In this document: positions 1 to 3,519 of the stretch, piece by piece
How positions within the stretch are numbered: position 1 is the first letter of the stretch
How the letters are laid out: the number at the start of each line of letters is the position of its first letter
Assembly: GCA_030043435.1 (NCBI GenBank)
Contig: JASHXR010000014.1
Coordinates: 1-5,714, forward strand
Reading direction: 5' to 3'
Length of the DNA: 5,714 nucleotides
Origin: Microcaldota archaeon
GTDB lineage: Archaea > Micrarchaeota > Micrarchaeia > Micrarchaeales > CABMGC01
Translations under genes and position numbers: made by a program
Notes under the pieces: model-generated
Told to the model about the DNA's origin: nothing
What the model saw: only the letters and a program-made list of their open reading frames with translations
The model's database searches: none

Positions 1-2
1 GC

Positions 3-10
3 TATAAATA
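3..10 (+). promoter_or_regulatory. TATA-box-like element of the MNT gene
   Basis: TATAAATA lies at 3-10. Transcription about 26 nt downstream of its centre would begin near 32, leaving a leader of only 8 or so bases before the GTG at 41. A weak GGTGA (35-39) sits too close to the GTG to be a good ribosome site, so near-leaderless translation is likely. The upstream flank is outside the window, so any BRE cannot be judged. Confidence 0.45.
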
Positions 11-40
11 TCTACTCTAGGCAATAATATCAGTGGTGAA

Positions 41-328
41 GTGAAGCTAACCGTATCTTCGGTAAAGAAAAAAATAGTGCCCATATTAAAGGAACACGGG
101 GTAATAAAGGCAGCAATCTTCGGCTCCGTTGCTAGAGGTGAGGCCGACAATAAAAGCGATGTGGACATCTTGGTAAGATTCAAGGAAACTCCAACACTCT
201 TCGGCCTGGGAGGTTTGTACGCTGATCTAAAAGATAAACTTGGCAGAAGGCCTGACATAGTAATGTATGGGTCTATCAATGGCAGAAGAAAACCGTATGT
301 TATGAGAGATGCGGTCGATATCCTATGA
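41..328 (+). CDS. MNT-type minimal nucleotidyltransferase (MNT/HEPN toxin-antitoxin family)
   Basis: This 95-residue protein has the size and motifs of a minimal nucleotidyltransferase of the DNA polymerase beta fold. Seen directly: residues 28-34 read GSVARGE, followed by DVD at 40-42, giving the GSxxRGE...DxD signature with Asp40 and Asp42 as metal ligands. A third acidic residue, Asp72, lies in RRPDIVMY, as expected for the third catalytic carboxylate. Known for the family: such proteins are encoded just before a HEPN partner and act as the antitoxin, in several cases by AMPylating the HEPN toxin. The start is GTG; no in-frame alternative lies between it and the TATA box. The stop overlaps the next start as ATGA (325-328), so the two were a translationally coupled pair. 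The partner appears truncated, so this antitoxin may be an orphan. Family assignment is firm; activity is inferred. Confidence 0.85.
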   Translation: MKLTVSSVKKKIVPILKEHGVIKAAIFGSVARGEADNKSDVDILVRFKETPTLFGLGGLYADLKDKLGRRPDIVMYGSINGRRKPYVMRDAVDIL

Positions 329-462
329 GAGACCAGAAGCTACTTCTTGAAGATATACTGAGCAGTAAGGAGCTTTACAAGGAGATAGACAACGCCTTTG
401 GCCTATCTCAGGCTGCAAGCCTCAAGAAATCGTTATTGGCAGATAATCACCTGCCGCGGTAG
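325..462 (+). pseudogene. Truncated HEPN-like partner of the MNT gene
   Basis: An open frame of 45 codons begins at ATG 325, sharing ATGA with the end of the MNT gene, and stops at TAG 460-462. It opens with MRDQKLLLEDIL, which resembles the usual N-terminus of the HEPN proteins that follow MNT genes (MRD plus an amphipathic helix). Those partners are normally about 100-140 residues long and carry an Arg-x4-6-His RNase motif. The frame here ends before any such motif: the only His, residue 42, has no Arg four to six residues upstream. The last 16 bases overlap, tail to tail, the end of the RelE-like gene on the other strand, so a rearrangement that joined the two modules probably removed the HEPN core. 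It could also be a genuine short peptide gene, but I think a relic is more likely. Confidence 0.55.
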
Positions 463-845
463 TTGAATATCTTGTCGTAGTCCTCGTGGCTTATTATATC
501 GAGCACATCAAGCCATATCGAAAGTATCTCGACCTCAGTATTCTCGCGCTGAGGCTGTTTGAGCGTATATATCATCCGCCAGCCTCCAGAAAGGTTTACC
601 TTCCATAAGTTCGTAACATCGTATTCTATGATGTACTTCCTGCCTATCCTGTCCTTCGGTATGTGTATCCCGAAATCGTAATCCCGTTTGAGTATGGCTA
701 TTTTGTCCTCTATTGACCTGAACAAGGTTTGGTTGAAAGAGCTTTCCACGCCTTTCTTGCGCTCATCTTCAACTATCTTCTTGAGCGCAAGGTAAGCTTC
801 CTTGGCGTCTCCAAGGAGCTTTATCGAAACACGCTTATCGGTCAA
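447..845 (-). CDS. RelE/ParE-superfamily-like toxin (archaeal type)
   Basis: The 132-residue product has an N-terminal helical part (about 1-55) and a C-terminal beta-rich part. The segments NLWKVNLSGGWRMIYTL (79-95) and HEDYDKIFNYR (120-130) resemble the strands and C-terminal tail of archaeal RelE/ParE-like proteins, in which a Trp-Arg-x-Ile/Val-Tyr strand and a closing H-x-x-Y-x-x-x-F-x-Y-R element recur. RelE relatives are mRNA interferases and ParE relatives poison gyrase; which applies cannot be told here. The start is TTG at 843-845. It is supported by a GGAGGTG at 851-857, five bases away and embedded in the last codons of the upstream gene. The gene follows the winged-helix gene by two bases, so the two are co-transcribed in the regulator/antitoxin-then-toxin order. 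The length fits an intact protein. The superfamily call is made from motifs and context only. Confidence 0.65.
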   Translation of the reverse strand: MTDKRVSIKLLGDAKEAYLALKKIVEDERKKGVESSFNQTLFRSIEDKIAILKRDYDFGIHIPKDRIGRKYIIEYDVTNLWKVNLSGGWRMIYTLKQPQRENTEVEILSIWLDVLDIISHEDYDKIFNYRGR

Positions 846-847
846 GC

Positions 848-1114
848 CTACACCTCCAAGCCTTCCCCTTCCGCCTTCTCTAGCTTCTTGCTAGGATTGA
901 AAGTCCAGATGAAGCCCTTCTTGGTCTCAAGCACAAGTCCACGCCTCTCCATGTAGTCAAGCGCAAGGTTAAGAGTTGAGCGCATAACCTTTGTAGGCAT
1001 CTTTGCCAGTATCCAGTTCCTGCTGACAGGATTATTGGCCGACTTTACAGCATCCTCAATAGCAAGTATGGTCTTGAGTGTAGGGTAATGTACCACTTCC
1101 CTCTGCATCTGCAT
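848..1114 (-). CDS. Small winged-helix DNA-binding protein, probable antitoxin/regulator
   Basis: This 88-residue protein reads as one compact winged helix. Residues 11-24 form a first helix (PTLKTILAIEDAVK), NPVSRNWILAKMP (28-40) a second, and TKVMRSTLNLALDYMERRG (41-59) a likely recognition helix. VLETKKGFIWTFNPS (61-75) would be the two-strand wing, with the tail charged (KKLEKAEGEGLEV). Proteins of this pattern (a YPTLKT opening and an I/V-W-x-x-NP wing) commonly stand before RelE-like genes in archaea. It is therefore probably the antitoxin and autoregulator of the downstream toxin; that role is inference. The ATG at 1112-1114 has AGGTG at 1122-1126 with seven bases between; a second ATG two codons in is possible. 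A cluster of CTCTACATG repeats lies directly beyond its promoter and is a candidate operator. The last codons carry the toxin's SD. Confidence 0.7.
   Translation of the reverse strand: MQMQREVVHYPTLKTILAIEDAVKSANNPVSRNWILAKMPTKVMRSTLNLALDYMERRGLVLETKKGFIWTFNPSKKLEKAEGEGLEV
851..857 (-). promoter_or_regulatory. Strong SD supporting the TTG start of the toxin gene
   Basis: GGAGGTG on the minus strand lies five bases before TTG 843-845, inside the final codons of the winged-helix gene. Its strength and spacing are the reason for accepting the non-ATG start. A strong site paired with a weak start codon suggests tuned, translationally coupled toxin expression. Confidence 0.7.
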
Positions 1115-1121
1115 AATTTAA

Positions 1122-1155
1122 CACCTAATAAGTATATACCCTAATAGATATATAA
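1122..1155 (-). promoter_or_regulatory. Promoter and SD of the winged-helix/toxin operon
   Basis: On the minus strand TTATATAT occupies 1155-1148, and the SD AGGTG occupies 1126-1122 before ATG 1114. Initiation about 26 bases from the TATA centre falls near 1125, at the edge of the SD, so the exact start is uncertain. A second TATA-like stretch, GTATATAC (1139-1132), is too close to the ATG for a leadered transcript but could give a leaderless one from the second ATG. The first CTCTACATG repeat begins six bases beyond the TATA element. Confidence 0.45.
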
Positions 1156-1158
1156 GGC

Positions 1159-1306
1159 TTTCTCTACATGGCCTAGTTTCTCTACATGCCTAGCCAAATT
1201 CATGTAGAGGAATTTCACGAGGGAAGTCCCAAAATAGCCTATTTTCCCCTCGTGGTACTGCACATCAATATTAGAGCCGTCCATGTAGAGTTTCATGTAG
1301 AGAAAC
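1159..1306. repeat. Five-copy CTCTACATG repeat cluster, possible operator array
   Basis: The nine-base core CTCTACATG occurs five times: forward at 1162-1170 and 1180-1188, and inverted (CATGTAGAG) at 1201-1209, 1282-1290 and 1294-1302. The second forward copy and the last inverted copy match over 13 bases: GTTTCTCTACATG at 1176-1188 against its complement at 1294-1306. The first forward copy matches over 12 (1159-1170). The block therefore has repeated ends in inverted orientation, about 148 bp overall. It begins immediately upstream of the TATA element of the winged-helix operon. An operator array for that regulator is the simplest reading; a small non-autonomous inverted-repeat element is the alternative. 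Confidence 0.7.
1216..1254. repeat. Imperfect palindrome inside the repeat cluster
   Basis: The left arm CACGAGGG...AAAATAG (1216-1237) pairs with CTATTTTCCCCTCGTG (1239-1254). Outer stem CACGAGGG/CCCTCGTG and inner stem AAAATAG/CTATTTT are separated by a bulge of about six bases on the left arm, and a single C1238 lies at the centre. It lies between the forward and inverted CTCTACATG copies and could extrude as a cruciform or bind a dimeric protein. Confidence 0.55.
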
Positions 1307-1530
1307 TCCCGCCTCGCAGCCTACGCCCGCCCAAAAGACACCTTTGGTGTCGCACGGCGGGCTACGGCTGCTGCGGCTACTTTGTAGGACATGGCGGCGT
1401 TAAGGCTGATTTTTGACCCCCTGCAAAATCAGCCGCTTGCTGGGTTGCCAGCTTGCAGTCCGTTGGGACGCTAGCCCTCGTAAGCCGAAGGCGCGCGAGT
1501 TGGCGTAGCTAGAGGGGAGGGGTTACCTAT
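1307..1530. other. GC-rich hairpin-dense intergenic block, possible structured RNA
   Basis: This block is much richer in G and C than the sequence on either side, and I see no convincing gene in it. It holds several clean stem-loops. GCCCGCC/GGCGGGC (1325-1331 with 1356-1362) encloses GACACC-TTT-GGTGTC (1337-1351). GGCTGATTTT/AAAATCAGCC (1404-1413 with 1425-1434) is a perfect ten-pair stem with an 11-base loop. GCTGG-GTTG-CCAGC spans 1439-1452. CTCG...GCC-GAA-GGC...CGAG (1477-1499) sits inside CTAGC/GCTAG (1471-1475 with 1508-1512). No tRNA, rRNA or known riboswitch pattern is recognisable. A minus-strand TATA-like CTATAAAAAT (1554-1563) could start a transcript near 1533 running through the block. 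Confidence 0.35.
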
Positions 1531-1554
1531 AACATCGAATGATATTTAGTGCAA

Positions 1555-1562
1555 TTTTTATA
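1555..1562 (+). promoter_or_regulatory. TATA-box-like element for a leaderless ATPase-nuclease transcript
   Basis: TTTTTATA at 1555-1562 is centred about 26 bases before ATG 1585, so transcription would begin at or next to the start codon. No SD precedes that ATG, which agrees with leaderless translation. A second TATA-like stretch at 1565-1572 is too close to serve this start. Confidence 0.5.
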
Positions 1563-1584
1563 GTTTTATATTCAATATAGTATT

Positions 1585-3081
1585 ATGACAGGCATAACCA
1601 TACCGGCAGATATTGATACTACACCAGAAGACAGATTTTATACTGAGTTAGGTAGACAAGACCTTACCTTTGAACAAACTTTAGCAGAGCTCATTGACAA
1701 TTCCATAAGTGCCGGAAGCAAGAATATTGAGGTGCACATATTCGGAGAGAATGACAAGGTAAAGCTTATCATAGCGGATGATGGTTCTGGCATTCTAGTT
1801 TCAGATTTAGTGAATAGGATACTACGAATGGGTGCACCACCTACAAACCCTGGCTCAATGAACGAACATGGGTTTGGTCTTAAAAATAGTATAGCCAGAT
1901 TGACTGGCGGAAAAGAAGACTTTAAACTGCTAACCAAAAACCCTACTGATAAAGGTCTATACATAATAAGAGGACCATTAAGTTCACGTATGAAGGTAGA
2001 GTTACCTAATAAAAGCGAGGAAAAAATATGGGACTCAAATATTACACAACTTAACTTAGAGACGGGTACTCGAGTGTACGCGGAAACAAATCTAATTTTT
2101 CTTAATACCACGTTACATAAATTATATGAAAGAGGACCCAGACCAACAAAATTAGAACAAAAGCAAATAGATGCGTTAAAAGAGCATCTTGGCGTATTTT
2201 ATAGACCTTGGTTGGATAGCACTCATAAGATTTTTATAAAATGGGTACACGATAATGGCACATTGAAATCAGAAGAAGTCAAGGCTTTACCAATACCATA
2301 CAAACGTGATCCGGCACCAAATAGAATATCTATATCAGTAAATGGGAAAACATGCGATGTGTATTATAGAGTTGGCGACCTTGATAGGGATTTGAGTGCA
2401 AAGAACGGGTTTAAGATATATTATCAAGGCAATCAAAGAACTCAAGGTATAGATGTAATATTTAGAAAAAGAGTTATACTGCCTCATTTGCTAACTGAAT
2501 TGTTTGGATTAGCACGGCATAATAGCCTAAATTCGTTCATCGGTGATTTAACTGTTGAAGACCCATTATTCTCTACGTTTAATAATAAAACAGGACTTGA
2601 TCAAAATAACCCATTCGTGGCAAAATTATTGGAAGAACTTATAACAAGATATATGCCGCAACAAGCTTCCTCAGGCGCATACGATTTAAGAGAATCACAG
2701 TTAAGAAAACAAATTGCGAGCACTTTAGAAAAGGCAACACCAAATTCTAGCGCACAGCAAAATGCGCCCATTTGGTCTCGTATAGGTGTTATTGTAGATA
2801 TAATCCATCAATTACCAAATGGGGAAGAAATATTATATGAGATAAAGGACGAAGAGATAAAACCACTTGATATATACCAAGTAGTGATGTATTGGGATGG
2901 TAGAGTTGCAGATAATAAGCGACCACAAATCGCTAGGATAGTTTCGCCGGAAGATGTTTCTTCTAAGATAAAACTGCTGATAAAATATGTCAACCAAAGA
3001 AAAGACGCTAAAGGTAAACCATACAAAATAGAATTTGTCCATGCTGACGAAATTCTTGGAATTGGTAAAAAGAAGGCCTAG
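1585..3081 (+). CDS. GHKL/MORC-type ATPase fused to a PD-(D/E)XK nuclease-like domain
   Basis: The 498-residue protein opens with a GHKL ATP-binding fold. The N-box ELIDNS (35-40) supplies Glu35 and Asn39, DDGSG (65-69) is the adenine-binding G1 motif, HGFGLKNS (95-102) is the lid/G2 motif, and GT (161-162) closes the fold. Residues about 200-355 look like the second, S5-like domain of MORC and related ATPases, with QGIDVIFRKRVI (287-298) and a NNKTGLD element (333-339). From about 397 the sequence reads GVIVDII (Asp405), then YEIK (Glu419, Lys421), then YQVVMY (Gln432, Tyr436), matching the D...ExK plus Q-x3-Y pattern of PD-(D/E)XK nucleases. MORC-like GHKL ATPases are known from prokaryotic restriction-type loci; an anti-invader role is therefore likely but inferred. 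No methylase or helicase gene is adjacent. Its base composition is AT-rich, unlike ilvD, suggesting transfer. No signal peptide or membrane segment is visible. Confidence 0.75.
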   Translation: MTGITIPADIDTTPEDRFYTELGRQDLTFEQTLAELIDNSISAGSKNIEVHIFGENDKVKLIIADDGSGILVSDLVNRILRMGAPPTNPGSMNEHGFGLKNSIARLTGGKEDFKLLTKNPTDKGLYIIRGPLSSRMKVELPNKSEEKIWDSNITQLNLETGTRVYAETNLIFLNTTLHKLYERGPRPTKLEQKQIDALKEHLGVFYRPWLDSTHKIFIKWVHDNGTLKSEEVKALPIPYKRDPAPNRISISVNGKTCDVYYRVGDLDRDLSAKNGFKIYYQGNQRTQGIDVIFRKRVILPHLLTELFGLARHNSLNSFIGDLTVEDPLFSTFNNKTGLDQNNPFVAKLLEELITRYMPQQASSGAYDLRESQLRKQIASTLEKATPNSSAQQNAPIWSRIGVIVDIIHQLPNGEEILYEIKDEEIKPLDIYQVVMYWDGRVADNKRPQIARIVSPEDVSSKIKLLIKYVNQRKDAKGKPYKIEFVHADEILGIGKKKA

Positions 3082-3095
3082 ACCCTAACCTATGA

Positions 3096-3170
3096 TTCAG
3101 ATTTTTTGGAAATCTGAACCGTGCCTGCTTATATACTCTGCTAGGCCAATAGCTACGGTTCAGATGAACC
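3096..3170 (+). other. Mutually exclusive hairpins downstream of the ATPase-nuclease gene
   Basis: Fifteen bases after the stop, TTCAGATTT (3096-3104) and AAATCTGAA (3110-3118) form a nine-pair hairpin with a five-base loop. The right arm is also part of ATCTGAACCGT (3112-3122), which pairs perfectly over 11 bases with ACGGTTCAGAT (3155-3165). That arm in turn overlaps a third hairpin, GGTTC-AGAT-GAACC (3157-3170). The first and second stems cannot form together. Such an arrangement could be a terminator with an alternative fold, a regulated RNA, or a recombination-site-like palindrome. No clear U-run follows the first hairpin. Confidence 0.45.
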
Positions 3171-3245
3171 TGCTTGGGCTTAGAATTATGTTTTGTTTTT
3201 GGTGTGAAATATGGCTAGGAATATAGGCGTGAAACAGCTAGGAAA

Positions 3246-3294
3246 CACTCTCAAACCCTTAGCGGGTTCGAGAGTCCAAATCTCTCCCCCTGCA
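3246..3294 (+). tRNA. 3'-half remnant of a leucine-type tRNA (candidate attachment site)
   Basis: The segment folds as the end of a tRNA with a long variable arm. The variable stem is AACCC-TTAGC-GGGTT (3254-3268). The T arm is GAGAG-TCCAAAT-CTCTC (3270-3286), and the acceptor 3' strand is CCCCTGC (3287-3293) followed by discriminator A3294. The long variable arm with A at the discriminator position points to leucine. CCA is not encoded. No matching 5' acceptor strand (GCAGGGG), D arm or anticodon arm is found in the few hundred bases upstream, so the gene is not complete. The T loop has C at the position of the near-universal T55, consistent with decay. A tRNA 3' half without its 5' half is the usual scar at the distal end of an integrated element. 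Confidence 0.6.
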
Positions 3295-3519
3295 AATCAC
3301 GCTTCAGAGAGCAACAAGGTATGTGTGTAATATTCACTTGCGAACCTGCGCTACAAATTTAGGTATACAGAGACGTATGCAAACGTCTACATTCTTGACA
3401 TAAAAACGTGCGTTTACTGCCAAATAATGGAATCTCGTTTACCGCTGTTTTGGCAGCTTGCGTCAGGCGCGAATAGCTCCGCATGAGAATCCAAGGTAAC
3501 GCGACTCGGAGTGATCATA
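3295..3519. other. Gene-free stretch between tRNA remnant and ilvD
   Basis: No protein or RNA gene is recognisable. Small structures are present: AGACGT-6-ACGTCT (3371-3388), the inverted repeat at 3417-3456 described separately, and CTCCG/CGGAG (3477-3481 with 3507-3511). Composition changes from AT-rich to GC-rich across this stretch. Confidence 0.5.
3402..3456 (-). terminator. Possible terminator of ilvD
   Basis: On the minus strand, about 63 bases after the ilvD stop, CTGCCAAA (3456-3449) pairs with TTTGGCAG (3424-3417) over eight bases with a 24-base loop. A TTTTT run follows at 3406-3402. Archaeal terminators depend mainly on T-runs, so the run may matter more than the long-looped stem. 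Confidence 0.35.

Noticed and set aside
1159..1306. CRISPR array
   Set aside because: The repeats are only 9-13 bases, occur in both orientations and are irregularly spaced; no spacers or cas genes are present.
1186..1416. 76-codon + strand open frame across the repeat cluster and GC-rich block
   Set aside because: It runs through CTCTACATG repeats, the palindrome and several hairpins. It has no ribosome site or suitably spaced promoter, and its composition looks unlike a protein. Chance frame.
3201..3294. A complete, possibly intron-containing tRNA
   Set aside because: I tried to place acceptor, D and anticodon arms upstream of the variable arm. GGCTAGG...GGC offers only a poor D arm, no 7-base anticodon loop can be placed, and no strand complementary to CCCCTGC exists within reach.
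3211..3330. 39-codon + strand open frame with GGTG at 3201-3204 before the ATG
   Set aside because: Its second half (reading GSRVQISPPA) is simply the tRNA variable arm, T arm and acceptor strand read as codons, a familiar artefact. The short N-terminal part is not recognisable. The SD-like GGTG is noted, and the tip of an integrase gene cannot be wholly excluded.
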